Part shown: one piece after another, positions 35,601 to 47,763 of the stretch | How the letters are laid out: every line of letters starts with the position of its first letter | Position numbering within the stretch: the first letter of the stretch is position 1 | Assembly (NCBI GenBank): GCA_907165135.1 | Contig: OU015568.1 | Span: 14,330,501 to 14,394,500 of the forward strand | From: Oikopleura dioica | Lineage: Eukaryota > Chordata > Appendicularia > Copelata > Oikopleuridae | DNA: 64,000 nt | Reading direction: 5' to 3' | The notes under the pieces: model-generated | The model's database searches: none | Told to the model about the DNA's origin: nothing | What the model saw: the letters and a program-made list of their open reading frames with translations, nothing else | Position numbers and translations under genes: made by a program

Positions 35601-38600
35601 CGACACAATTGACGAAGACGGTTGGACCAATCGAACGGACTTGATCATCGTTGACGCCAAGGATCTTTTGTCGATGCTCGATTCGGATATTTTGGCGACG
35701 ATAATCCTTCAGGAAAGCATCGGCTTTTCTTCTTCCAAGACCTGTAAATATAAGAAGAGGTTCAGTCAATTGTAAATACCTGGTAAGAATTGAAGAAGTT
35801 GACTGTGATGATCAAGAGCGATAGCCTGATTAATGTCGACTCCGATGTCGCAAACTATTTTCTGCATTTCTTCCTCAAGTGCTTTGCGAAGGAGATCTTT
35901 AGTTCGACGATCTTTGAGAAGATACTGATTTGGCGAAAGATTGAGGCAAAGAATGTCATCATCTGGGTTGAAGAGCTGGGAGATTTCGATTGCAGGGTCA
36001 AGAGCAAATCGTCCTAGAAAAGCATTAGCTTTAGTGATAGAGAAATATTTTACCTAATGAAATGGCGAGACGAAGTTCTTCTGGATAATCAGGATAAGCT
36101 TCTTGGGCGAATTTGGCGACAGAGTAGACACGAGAGACCATTGGATCTCTGAATTCAACTACAGGCTTGGGATAGCCGTCTTCGATGTGGAGTTCCTCGA
36201 TTACTCGATTGACCATGGTCATAAGGTTTCGAGATTTCATCGAAGTGGCAGCCAAAATGATAGCGTAGGGTCGGTATCGAGAAAGAATCTGCTTCAGCTG
36301 GTCAATGTCGCGTTTCATCGACTGATGATGAGGGTGACTTTCTCTCATTGCAGGAGCCATGATTCGGTTAAATTTTCGATACATGTGGATTTCACCGTCT
36401 TGCTTGAGCATGACTCCAAAGGTTGGCACTTCAATTCGGTCACTGGCGTGGAGACAGAGAAGCAAATCTTCTTGCTCGTAGTCTTCATCTTCGAGGGGAT
36501 TATTGATCGGAATGCACGGACCGGCAGAGGCGATGGCACGGAACTTTCGCCGAGCAAACTCGTATATTCCTTCTTCTGCTTCTTCAATCAACTTGAGCTT
36601 GAGTTTTTGGATAAAGGCGGGATAGAGCATTTGATTGAGCATCTCCTGAATTAGCATCTGACGCTGCGTGTTCCACTTGACAGTGAGATCATCATTGAGA
36701 TCCTTGTTGTAAAGATCAAAGAGGTCTTCTTCGATGTCGTCAAGAATCATGCCATTTCCGTCTGGGTCAGTGAATCGGTGACTAGGTCGTTTTTCAAGGC
36801 CGATTTCCATCTCAATGAGCTTATCATCGGCTCCATTTTTCAAGTGAATAAATTCGGCGCCTTTTAGATCCTTTATGGGCTTGTTGCTCAAAAATCGAAG
36901 TCGATAAAGGGGGTGGTCCTCGTCAATAGCACGCTCGCCCTTTTTCGTCAGCGTGGTGGAAATGCATGCCTTTTCGAAGAATTGCTTTCGAACAACCTTT
37001 CGAACTTCGGGTTCAACAGCCATTTGCTGAGCGGCGACAAAACGGGCACCGCGGAGAACTTTCTCGGCGGAATCGAACTGATCTGTCACATACAATGATG
37101 CGAATTCCTCTGGCTGCTCGTCGCATTGATTGACTTCGTGGTTCTGGAAGTCGCATTTGACGTGATCAGCGAATTCTTCCGGTGTCAGACCGAATTTCTT
37201 AGCAACTTCGCCAAGGTTGTTTTTCAGGCATAAGTTGTAGTTCGAGTTTCGCTGGGCCTGCTTCATGTTCTTTGTGTCTCCAGAATTGTATTCTTCGTCC
37301 TCATTTCGATTTTTCTGATTCATTTTTTGGACATCCCGGCCAAAATGAAGCTGGAAGAACTGAAAGTAATCATCGAGTTCGTTTTGAGTGTTGCATTCTT
37401 CGACTTTACTGACGTATGAAGGCTCAAGGGATCGGTAAACTTTGAAGTCTTCAGATTGACTTTCGTCGTACTGGAAATTAAGCATGTTCTGGAAGAGCTT
37501 GTGGAGCTTGATCTTCTTTTGAGAGAATTTCATGTAGTGCTCATCATATCGAAGGATTCGGTGGAGATCGAAAAAGTCAAGACTTTGCTCAGTATCGATG
37601 TAGTTGAGTCGCGACTCGTTGACATTAGGCAAGTCGGTTTCGAAAATTTCATTCGGGAACTCGCACTCTGGAATTCGCTCTCGGTCATCTCCCTCTTCGC
37701 CTTTCTTCTCTTTTCGATACCAAAGGAGCTCGTCGAAGGTGATATCGGCATCACCAAGTTCGCGACGTTCCTTGTTCACTCTCTGAAGCTCCTCTTCGTT
37801 TAGAAACTGAGTTCTGCCTTCATGATCACCGATTTTCATTTTGCGGTTGATACGACCAAGACGCGGCCCATTCATGCTCATTGAAGTATCCATAGGTTGG
37901 CCCGTGCTACCGGCGCCGCCCCAGCTGCTGCTTGCTGTGTTTGCCCATGGGCTCTCACCAATATTTTCCTTGTTTGACTCGGAAGCAGTCCATGGAGATG
38001 CAGATGACTTTTCTGAGGTATCATTATTTTCCCAACCAGAGTTTGGTTTGTCAGCATCATTAGATGTGTTGCCCCAACCGCCACCGACGGGACTCGCGGG
38101 TGCGTCGCCCCATCCGCCGGGTTTTCGAGCCATCTCGGGGTTACCCCAATCGCCATCACCGGTGCTACTACCCCAGCCGTCATTGCCAGCCATAGAGCCA
38201 TTTTCTCTTGGAAAATCACTTTCTCGTTCGCTCATGAAATCTTTAAGTGGCACACCGAATTCATCCTTGATGTATTTTCCGATCAGATCCCAGTGGAGAA
38301 TTTGCTCTTGCCTATATTTGTAAATAAACGCCGGTTCAAGTACAGTAAGACCGTTTGAAATGCCTTCTCCGACTCGGAAGTTGTAAAGCGCCTTGTAAAT
38401 CTTGAAGAGGAATGTGTTGTGTTTTCTGCCGTATTCCATGATGTACTTTAGTCTTTGTTCGCGGTCTTCGTGATTTCGCAACGGCTCATAGTCTTTGTAT
38501 TTCAAAAACACTTTAGCAGCGTCGTCGATTCTCTTCTTGGGATAAGGGCTTGCATAAACAGTCGGCATCTTTTCTGGCTCTGGTTCAGGCTCTTCACCCT

Positions 38601-40440
38601 CTCTTGGCCTCTTCTTGAATTCAGGCAATTGCTTGACTTCCTGGCGAAACATTGGATCTTCAAATTCTTGATTGGAAATGGAAGAGTTGAAAGCGTTCTC
38701 CAAGATCCATCGAGCTTCCAGCTCAAGTTCGTTCTCGATCGCATCTGCGTCTGTTTGAACGTCTGAAATCTCGATATACTTGACCGGGCATTGACCATCT
38801 CCTCGAGTTTGAAAGCGCTCAGGACGATCTTCGTCGATGATCGCGGTGGCTTCGTCATTGTAGCCTCGTCGCTCAAGTTCGTCCGGTTCATAAAGATCTG
38901 TAAGCGCTTTCTTCGATTTCTTCTGCTTCACAGGCCGCGGCTCGTCTTCGTCGTATTCTCCATATTCGTTTTCGAAATCTTCAAACATTTCCCCAAGCTG
39001 AGTCGGATCAATGTCGAAGATATTCGCTGCTTCGCGAAGATTCTCGTCGACGTAAACATTTCCGCCTTTGGACTTCTTGTTCGTATAAATAGGATTGCCC
39101 TGATCATCGACGATGAAGTTGTTCTCGTCGTCGGAACCGGAGTCAGAGTCAAAGTTGTCCTTTTCTCGTCGAGCACGGCGCGGTTCCATAGGCTGGTCGT
39201 CATCGGAGCCGAGTGTTTCGTCGAAAATGTCACGCTGGATTCGATCTCGATCGTCTAGATCTTCATTCGCGTCTTCTTCATCGTCGGAGTCCATCACAAC
39301 TCGGTTGAGCTTTTGACGCCTAGGGATGAAAAGTTACAACTTTGTGAAAAAATTTTCTCTATTTACCTGTTGACATTGATGCCCAAGTTCTCATTGATCA
39401 AATCAAAATCGTCATCGTCGAGCTTGTCATCTCGCAGCGCATCATCGCCATCTCTTCGCTTCTTTTTCTTCTTTTTTCGACGTCTCTCGCCAGAAGCTTC
39501 TTCCTCGACCTCTCCGTCGTCGATCAGATCCTCGAGATCTCCATCTTCTTCCGAATCGTCCTCGTCATCGTCAGAGTCCTCGAGAACTTTCATCTTCTTA
39601 TATTTCTTCGACTTTTTGGGGTTTCTCAAAAGCTCCTCATCTTCATTCTCACTTTCTTCCGCCATTTTGTCTTCAAAATCAGCCGGATTCCACTTTTTCT
39701 TTTTCTTCGGTTTCTCGTCGGCGGAATCGTCGCTATCTCCGTCATCGCTGTCTGCTGGTCGTTTATGACCCTTTCGAGAGTTTCAATTAAGTAAAAGGGG
39801 AATTCATTAGTTGAGAAAACTACGAAAATTTCAAAGAATAATGAGTTGAGAAAAACTCTTTCCTTTGGATTCTCATCATCGGAGCCGGACATTGCATCAT
39901 CCGACTGCTCTTTCGTGGACTTTTCTCCGTCAGAATCATCAGAAGCCGAATCAGCTTGTCTTGGTTTTCGACTCACTGGCTCGTCGTCACTGTCATCAGA
40001 CGAATCGAGGTTATTGCGCGCTCGGGGTGCTTCATCCTCGTCGCTAGAAAATAGAATTTCGGTTTCCGAACAGCTGCAAACAAGTTCTTCGATAATGTAA
40101 ATAGCAAACAAAGAAGTTGAAAAAGGTTCTCGTTCCAACTTTATAAAAGCTGATAAGTGACAATGTAAGTACACCCAGCAAATAAAGTCCTTCAGTATAA
40201 TTCTTCGACTCGAAAACACGAAGCTTGAAAGGCAAAAATGAAAGAAATTTAAAACTAGCATAAGTTTTCGACTCGAAAACACTAAATTCGATTAAAAACG
40301 CTATCAACTCTCGTCTACCTCGATGCAGAGTCGTTGATCCTGGCTTGAGGTCGTCCCGTATCCTGATCCGAATCTGAAGCGGAATCCTCCGCCTGAAGGT
40401 TCCGTCGTGGCTCATCATCTGACTCGTCCGAGGAGCTCAT
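32664..40440 (-). CDS. SUPT6H: Transcription elongation factor and histone chaperone SPT6 with WG/GW-rich tracts
   Basis: SPT6 travels with RNA polymerase II and reassembles nucleosomes. The start ATG is at 40440; exons 40440-40319, 40043-39857, 39770-39367 and 39319-36054 are in phase, then several shorter exons to the stop at 32664. The acidic N-terminus has LDDDDFDLINENLG. The core shows KKFGLTPEEFADHV, LFNPDDDILCLNL, the HhH region HSQLLQFLPGLGRRKADAF, PTVFVNCVGFI, DSTRIHPESFEYGRKM and an S1-like domain. The tandem SH2 domain has IIRPSSKGSD, DLDEVIARYVQPMA and GFRYRQIVHST. Two additions are unusual: a roughly 100-residue WG-rich insert in the core (about 38210-37880), and a C-terminus made of an RGG tract (33600-33310) plus about 200 residues of SPWG/GWG repeats (33284-32664). 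Confidence 0.96.
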
Positions 40441-41157
40441 CTCACGCAAATTTCTGCCAGAATAACGCTATTTTCCGGTGCAAAAACGCACTTTTTCGAC
40501 TATCTGGCCCGTTTTCAGAGTTTTTTTCGAGTAATTTTGGAGTTTTTTGAGGTTTTTCGGGGCGTTCTGAACGCTCCTGGGCCTTATTTTGAACTGGAAA
40601 GCTCAAATTCGGCCGTTTTCAAACTCAAACTGGGCAAATGAGACTCCAGTTTGAGAAGAAATGCCGCTCACGCGAGCAATGAGCGAGAAAGGGCCAGAAG
40701 AAGAGGCCAATCAGGGCGCGCGCCAGCTGACTCATCGATGAGCCATTTTGGCTGCGCTGCTGGGAATTATTGGCGATTCAGGGAGGTGTGGTAGCTTGGT
40801 GTAGTGGACCTTGAAAATGCTTTTTCACGAGATCATGAGACTGAGGCAGCTCGCGTGAGCCTTCAGCGGAGAAGAAAAAAAAAAAGAAAAATAACCAAAA
40901 AAAGTAAAACCTTGTTTTTTCCTTTGTTGAAAAGAGATTTTACAGAAGAAAACGTTTCCTGGAGGGCTTCTGGGGTAACAAGGTACAGTTTTACGTTCAA
41001 ATTTCGTTTTTTTCTTTTTGAATAATGCACATTTTGAGTCGTGTAGTTTCTTTGATGATGGAGATATTCAGAGTCACATGATAATTTGTTGAGTCTATAA
41101 TGAGTAGATTTTGTATTTGCAGAGTTGAGCATTCTTTTACGTCTTCCCGTATTTACT
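40441..41157. other. SPT6 upstream region
   Basis: No gene seen. It contains the SPT6 promoter side and GC-rich sequence near 40680-40760. Short open frames at 40804-41132 are not convincing. Confidence 0.4.
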
Positions 41158-41333
41158 TAGAGCCGTTACAAAATTACCGGGGCAATCTTACTTTTGCTCT
41201 AGCTCCGAGGGGTTACATGGTAGCCCCAGACATCTATATATGAATCGGCGTAGAATTTGAAGCTCTATGCCTGTATCATATCAGATTTCCGATATCTCCG
41301 AAATCGCCGGTTTTTTTATCGGTTTTTCATTGA

Positions 41334-41560
41334 AATTATCGGTTTTATATGTTATTCTGATTCATTTTCGACGAAGAATCTATCTGTAAAAAAATAACGC
41401 CGATATAACAAGAAAAAACCGGTAAAAATATCGGTTTTCCTAGTAAATTATCGGCGTTATATGATATTCTGATTCATTTTTGACGAAGAATCTATCTGTA
41501 AACAAATTACGCCGATATAACAAGAAAAACCGGTAAAAATATCGGTTTTCCTTTTAACTC
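41334..41560. repeat. Two tandem copies of a ~113-base repeat
   Basis: The segment from TTATCGGTTTTATATG to ATCGGTTTTCCTAGTAA (41334-41449) is followed directly by a diverged copy to about 41560. One copy is also present in the right arm of the surrounding element in inverted orientation. Confidence 0.7.
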
Positions 41561-41619
41561 TTTATAAAAAAGTCGGTTCTCAAAGCTTTTCGGATGCATT
41601 TTCCTTCTTAATTCAATTT

Positions 41620-42240
41620 TTGCTTAAGATGAAATTAAAAAACTTCGTTTGACGCAAAATTTTTCAAAAAAATTTTTTGGCCTCATATGAAAGAATGGAA
41701 AATTCTGAGTCGATTGGTCTACTTCCGGCTCTATAATTTTTTGGAATGACGTCATAATGACTCATTTTCCCCAAAAAACTTTGGGGCCGATTTTGAAAGG
41801 ATTTTCGATTGAATTTTTCGGCGTTCTTAGGTTCATAAGAATCGTCATCAAAAATTGAAGGGGGGTTTTCGCGGATTTTGAGAAATTCTAAGAGAAACAC
41901 CTTCAAACCGACCGGTCGAAAAATGGTCAAAAATTTTTTCTTGAGTTTTTTCAAAACCCTTAAAAACCCCCCCTCGGTTTTCGACGGCGATTCTTTTGAG
42001 CTATAGAACGTCGAATAAATCCAACAGAAACCCCCTTAAAAGTGGCCCCAAAATTTAACTAAAATGCCCAAATTTTGACTTTATTTCGTAATTTTTGACG
42101 TCATAAATTCAAAATTTTTTGGTCAAATCTAGCCAATTCGACTCAGAATTTTCTGCTCTTTCTTCTGAGCACGAAAAAAATTTTTACGAAAATTTGCCTC
42201 AAGTGAAGTTATTTAATTTCATCTTATACAAAATATGTAA
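41620..42240. mobile_element. Nested palindromic repeat inside the 3.1 kb element
   Basis: Sequence at about 41625-41720 (AAGATGAAATTAAAAAACTT, then AATTTTTTGG, then GGAAAATTCTGAGTCG) returns as reverse complement at about 42130-42232. This gives arms of roughly 100 bases or more around a C/A-rich centre. It looks like an older MITE inserted in, or captured by, the larger element. Confidence 0.6.
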
Positions 42241-42639
42241 CTTTAATTATAATCGGTTTTTGGGCTTTTCGGTCAAAGTATCGGTCAAGATCATTAAAAA
42301 AATAGGTCAATTCTGGCTTCAAGGCCCTCAATCCTGCCTTCATAGCCGCAAAATTTTTTTCTGCTTTCCGCCGCTTAATTTTTTAAACTCTCCTATGCAC
42401 CTGTAAAGATAGATGAAAATGACTTTTGCGGAGAAAAATCGGGACCTCAATATTTTTTGTGCTCAGCTTGTAGCGCAGGTTCTGTTTCCAACATTGTTGA
42501 CAATTGGTATCACCAAAGAATTCGAGTTTGCCCAAGTCGCCGTTTCCCGAAATTGCCGTTTGCCCAACTTGGAGAAACGGTAATCTTGGGCAAACAGCGA
42601 TGTTAATAAATCTATATTGGTAGATCATTAAACATTCTT

Positions 42640-43095
42640 TGGCTTCTCAAACATCAATCCTGGCTTCTTCAAAGCCAATCCTGACGTTACCAACTTCAAT
42701 CATGCCTTCTCCAATATCATTTATATTATATCAATCATGGCTTCTCCAACGACAATTCTGATTTCTATATCTTCAATCCTGGCGTCACCGATTTCAATAT
42801 GCCTTCTTCAATGTCAATTCCGGGTTCTTCGACGTCAATCTCGACTTCTCGAACATCAATCCCGGCTTCATCAATTTCATCAATTTCAACCAAATCTTGG
42901 GACATTTGAGAAACCAGAATTGACAACTGAGATGCCGTGGCTGACGTCTGAGAAGCAAGGATTGGAGTTAGTGACGTCCTGATCGGCGTAAAGAAGTCGG
43001 AATTGACGATCGATATGTCGGGATTGACGTCTTAAAAGCCAGGATCGAAGTTGTTGAACCCGTGATTGAAGTTGGTAAAGTAGGGAGAGACCAAT
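42640..43095. repeat. Mirrored array of degenerate ~28-base repeats
   Basis: Units built on TCAATCCTGGCTTCTCCAAC recur with variation from 42650 to about 42890. They then recur as their reverse complement (for example AAGCAAGGATTGGAGTTAG, AAGCCAGGATCGAAGTTG) to about 43090. The array is thus two head-to-head blocks. Confidence 0.65.
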
Positions 43096-43124
43096 GTTTG
43101 AAAAAATGATGACCGCGAGCGGCG

Positions 43125-43345
43125 AGCGAGGGCTCATTCTCACTCACTCAGGTGAAACTTCAAGGCCACTGCTCGCGCTCACTCACCCACCTTAAAAATG
43201 CGAGATCTCTGCTCGCGCTCGCTCACAGCCTATTATTATGCCAATCTCTTGCTCGCTCACTCATGAAAAAATTTTGGAGCCTTTTCTCGCGCTCGCTCAC
43301 TCACGGAAAAATTTTGGGAGGCTCTGCTCGCGTTCACTCGCTCAT
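43125..43345. repeat. CGCTCACTCA-rich repeat block
   Basis: At least five copies of (T)CTCGCGCTC(G/A)CTCAC separated by 25-40 bases of A/T-rich spacer (for example GAAAAATTTTGG) lie within the 3.1 kb element. The composition recalls the GCTCGCGAGC repeats of the other foldback element. Confidence 0.6.
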
Positions 43346-44306
43346 CTTAGTTTTGACCATTTTTTCGAAACTGGGAGGGATAAGAAGCGAGGATTGACTG
43401 TGGAAAGTCCCCGTTTCCTCAAGTTTGGCAAACGGCGATGTTGGGTAAACGGTGACTCGGGCAAAAATGGCGGAAATCCCCATTCTCGTCGCGAACCCTG
43501 TCCCCACGATCCTAGTCCCCGGTTGGTTTGTAAATCACCCTACTTCCTAGGTTTCACCCTTCAAAACCCGACGTAGGATCGGGTTTTGTCGGATTTTGTC
43601 GGAATTTCGTCAGGTTTTTCTTGCCTTTTCGGCCAATAACCGTCGGTCTAAAAAGCCTCCCTTGCCTTTTTTTACTCAAAATGCACTCGAAATAGATGAA
43701 AATTGCCTCTAGAACCGGGGAAAGGCAGAGAACGAGCTCTAGAGGACATTCACACCAACCTTACCAAAGATAATCTCCTGGCAATCGGCGATTTATTGAA
43801 AATAGACAAATATGGGGTCTTTCGAAAGCTTAGAATATACTTCAGTATAAGTGTAAGTGAGAAAATCATGACCGCACTAGAATTAAAGCCGGAAAACCGA
43901 TTTTTAGATCATATTATAGCTTTGAAACCGGTAATTATCCGATATATTTATTCTTGAGGATAAACAGGTAAGCTTGCAGAAGAAAACGCATCGAAATTAC
44001 ATGAAAAACCGATAATTTACTAGGAAAACCGATATTTTTACCGGTTTTTTCTTGTTATATCGGCGTTATTTTTTTACAGATAGATTCTTCGTCGAAAATG
44101 AATCAGAATAACATATAAAACCGATAATTTCAATGAAAAACCGATAAAAAAACCGGCAATTTCGGAGATATCGGAAATCTGATATGATACAGGCATAGAG
44201 CTTCAAATTCTACGCCGATTCATATATAGATGTCTGGGGCTACCATGTAACCCCTCGGAGCTAGAGCAAAAGTAAGATTGCCCCGGTAATTTTGTAACGG
44301 CTCTTA

Positions 44307-46231
44307 TCGAACTTTATGTGCTTCTTTGGATCCAAATCTTACTGTAACTTCTTCGAAGCTAATCTTATGAGAACTGGGAAACTTTCAATCACTAGAATCG
44401 AGGAGCCCTTCCTCTCTCTCTAAAGGAATGAATCATCCAGTGCAGCGCCCTCATCCCTTTCTTCGTCACCTTGTCTTTCAAGCTTACTCATTTCTAAACA
44501 TTTGACATCTGCGGCGATGTCACTTATGTTGTTGTCTTCGCACATATTTTCCTTGGGCACGGTGCCATTGGTGCAAATTTGCTACAATAATTACGATTTT
44601 TGATGAATTATTCACCAAGGTTTACAAGGGCATAAATGTCATTAACGAGTACAATGTAGAAAATCAGCTTTTCCCTAACTTATTCATATCCTGATTCTTT
44701 TCTTTACTACTGCTTGTTCAAACAGGACTTTTGTACTTTGAGGGTACAAGCTCCAACTTTGTTGAGTTCAAATTCTCGACTGTGGGATTTCTCAATCTGT
44801 CTTCTTTGTGATGTCAATTCTAGAGCAAATTTGAATTGAGTACGTTGAACTTCAACTTGTGTACTTCTTCAGAATCTCATTCAAAAATGACGTAGGAGCT
44901 GTATCGTTAAATGTCTTGGAATGCAGACGTATTCTGTAAAAATGTTTCCATCGATGAATATCCTCGCTCGTTAAATTTTAACAAGCTTAATATTCTTAGG
45001 TTCTATTCATGTTTTTGATGATTAACGTCCAATTGTCTTTATGGCTACTGAAAAGATCGCATTATGCGTTATTAGCAGTTAAAGTAAACGAAAATTTGAC
45101 TTCTAGCCCTTCAATTTTGAAGGCCATCAAACAAACAAAACGGAATTGCCAAAGAAAAATTCTGAAATCAACAAAGAGTGTTGACTTGCGCCTTAAATTT
45201 AAGGTCTCGTGATGGGGATATTTTGATCTTAGTAAACCGCTTTTACGACTCTTTACGGATGCCATTTTATTGAATCTTCCCATCGTTTTTTAACTGCTTA
45301 GATTGGAGCTTTTTCCATTGAAGGCTTTATTAGCTCTCAATCAAATTTGCACTCCTCTTTGTCTCCAGGACGACCTTGTTCACTTTGTGACTAGTCTATT
45401 CTGTGATTTCTTTGCACATTTTTCAATCTTGATGGATAGACGAATGACTTGAATTATGATTTTTGACACCTTCCAAGAAATTCTTTACCAACCGAGAGGT
45501 ACGTTCTTTTTTTCTATTTCACCTTGAGAACGAATTCATCGTACCCAATCTGCCAAGGATACATCTGTCTTGTTTGAATTTACGAAATTTGTTTGCCCTC
45601 ATGTGAGAATGAAATTTCACAGCAATTAGATTCATAAGAGGCCAATTTCAACCACGAAATTTTCAAACAACATTCTGGCTGAGTGTTGGTTTTTGACATT
45701 TTTTTTTGTATTTTCAACATCTGCCATTCATCAAGGTAATGCGCGGGATTTAGCGACGCGCCATTTAAAAGGGCCATGTTCTCAGAGAAACTAAAAGAAG
45801 TCAGGCATAAAGACGAAAATGGTAAATCAGAGGCTTTTTTTTACGAGAGTTTAATTTTGGATAATAAGAAACTATTCGCCATGAAAATTAATGAGATCAA
45901 CTTTCTGAGTCATTGCTAACCAGCCATCTGAATCCTCTTGAACCTCTCAAGCGAAAAGAGGGCTTTCCAGAGTCTTGAATTTGAATTGCGAATCAAACAT
46001 TTTGCTTCCCTTTCACATTTTTCGCACATCAAGACTTCATTTTGTTGCCTCAGTGACTTTACTGCCAGACCTTGAATTGTAAGGACGAAAATAGATAGTA
46101 AAGAAAGTGCCTTACAATGCGATTTTTACGACTTTGTCTGGAAGATATCACCAGACTCAACATTTTTACCTTTTACTCGGGAATAATCACGTGAGCTCAA
46201 TAATTATTTAAGGTTTTCCCAAAGGGAAAAA
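44307..46231. other. Long intergenic stretch, no gene seen
   Basis: About 1.9 kb with only short frames (for example 45009-45212, 45777-45580) lacking family resemblance. It may carry regulatory DNA for the BCL-2-like gene. Confidence 0.45.
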
Positions 46232-47352
46232 ATGATTGCGCCACAGTTTAACGAAGACAATTCTCCTCATCGACTTATGAATCCACATCAGAACAGCAAC
46301 GCACAGAGATACTCTCAGAATAACCAATTAATCAACCGCTCGGACAGTGAGAGTTCGAGCTCTAGCTCCGGATCAGAGACAAGCTCTAGCTCCGACTCAT
46401 CGAGTGATGAAAGTGGCATAGAAACGGAATCTTCCAATTTGGAATCCAACCTTGTTTCTTTGCCTTCGTCTAACAGAAGTTATAATTCCAACGCTGACGT
46501 CGCCAACGACGTGTTTAACAGCCACGCCAATTCAATCGATCCGGATATGGCGATGCTCCACAGCACCCAATCAAATACAGTTGGAAACGATCAAGATCCA
46601 ACCATCCCTCCTCCAAATCTCCCTGTACAACCAGCAACATCATCTTCAACCATTTCCTCTTCCTCCTCATCAAATCGATCTCAATCCGACGGCTTCAAAA
46701 GAACACTCGGCGAAATTTGCCACCGCATGGTCTTTCAGTCTCCATCAACTCACGCAGTAACCGGCAGAGAAAAAGAAATTTCAGATATCGGTAAGTCAAA
46801 AAACAACCTTTTCAGTAGCATAACTGATCTTTTTAGCCTCTCAATTAGTAGAAATCATGAGAAACGAGAACCCGACGCACTTCAAAAACTTCAGTGAAAA
46901 ACTGAAAAGAGCGTTCAAAGATCGCGGCTCAAACAATCTTAGCAACATCGATTGGTTTCAACTTACATTCGAGGACTTAATCGACAAAGTCGTCGACAAT
47001 CCAACCTGGCGATCACTTTTGAACACATTGAACTGCTCATACATCGTTTTACAAGCGTGTAAAGATGATTTATCCGTCCAACAGACAAATGAACTCAAAT
47101 CGAGACTGAAGAATGTCTCGGAAAAATTTATTGAAAGGCGTTTTCGGTAAGTTTTCACTGTCAAAAACTCAATTAAAATATTTTTTTAGCCGTTATATTG
47201 AAAGTAATGGCGATTGGGAAGGACTCAGAAAGTACCGCGATCACGTGGTCAACTATCAACAGCCAGACCCGAATGATCCTGGAGTCATCGTCAGCGCCCT
47301 TGGAGTCATCGCTGGAGTCGTCGGCGCGCTCGCCTTTTTTCGTCGCAGTTAA
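46232..47352 (+). CDS. BCL-2 family protein with long Ser-rich N-terminus
   Basis: Exons 46232-46790, 46837-47146 and 47190-47352 sum to 1032 bases (343 residues). The N-terminal 150 residues are Ser/Asn-rich and look disordered. The helical core contains NPTWRSLLNTLNCSYIVL, in the place of BH1 (NWGR in the family), and RYIESNGDWEGLRKY, a good BH2 match (WIQDQGGW-type). The C-terminus GVIVSALGVIAGVVGALAFF followed by RRS is a tail anchor for mitochondria or ER. No clear BH3 was found. The layout is similar to MCL1, but orthology and pro- or anti-apoptotic role are undetermined. Confidence 0.75.
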
Positions 47353-47745
47353 TTTAACAGTTAATCTATTCGCTCTGTTTATATGTCCTGTTACATCGTT
47401 CGTAAAAAAAGTTACTCTTCTGCAGGCTAAAGCCCTCTTTCGCTCAATACAAAACACGCCTGTTCTGAAGAAAAGTGTTAATCCCTCGATTAAGGCGTGT
47501 CTGTTTGTCCTAAGTTGGAGAGTTGAAAAGTTCCGTAGTAGAGTTAGAGAAACAATCACTCTTCTGTACAATTGTCCATGTAAGTTCCAATCCTTTACGT
47601 CTAACCGAAAGATAACTAACCTTGCTTTGCTGATCATTTTTACCCCACATTCCAAAAATAAATTAACCAAATATAAACCAAGCTTTGTTTTACGCAGGAA
47701 TCGTTGAACGAAAAAGGTTTTTTTCCGACTAGAATTTACGAATAA
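47353..47745. other. Spacer, 3'UTR of the BCL-2-like gene
   Basis: Open frames on both strands extend here from the upstream gene but show no independent support. A TAG acceptor-like site occurs at about 47730. Confidence 0.4.
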
Positions 47746-47763
47746 ATGACGAATGATTATAGA

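Larger units (their letters stand above)
41161..44303. mobile_element. 3.1 kb foldback element with TTA target duplication
   Basis: Terminal inverted repeats start GAGCCGTTACAAAATTACCG and match almost base for base over about 295 bases (41161-41455 against 44010-44303). TTA is present on both sides (41158-41160 and 44304-44306). A 3-base TTA duplication is the mark of PIF/Harbinger-type transposition. The interior holds a nested palindrome, a mirrored array of about 28-base repeats and a CGCTC-rich repeat block, but no transposase. The near-identity of the arms suggests recent movement or gene conversion between the arms. Confidence 0.82.

Noticed and set aside
36103-39768. Several 100-180 codon plus-strand frames
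   Set aside because: Shadows of the long SPT6 exon and the acidic exons, in which GAA/GAC codons read as Phe/Ser/Leu on the other strand.
43152-43576. Frames of 81 and 112 codons
   Set aside because: They run through the CGCTCACTCA repeat block inside the 3.1 kb element; Ser/Leu-rich low-complexity products.
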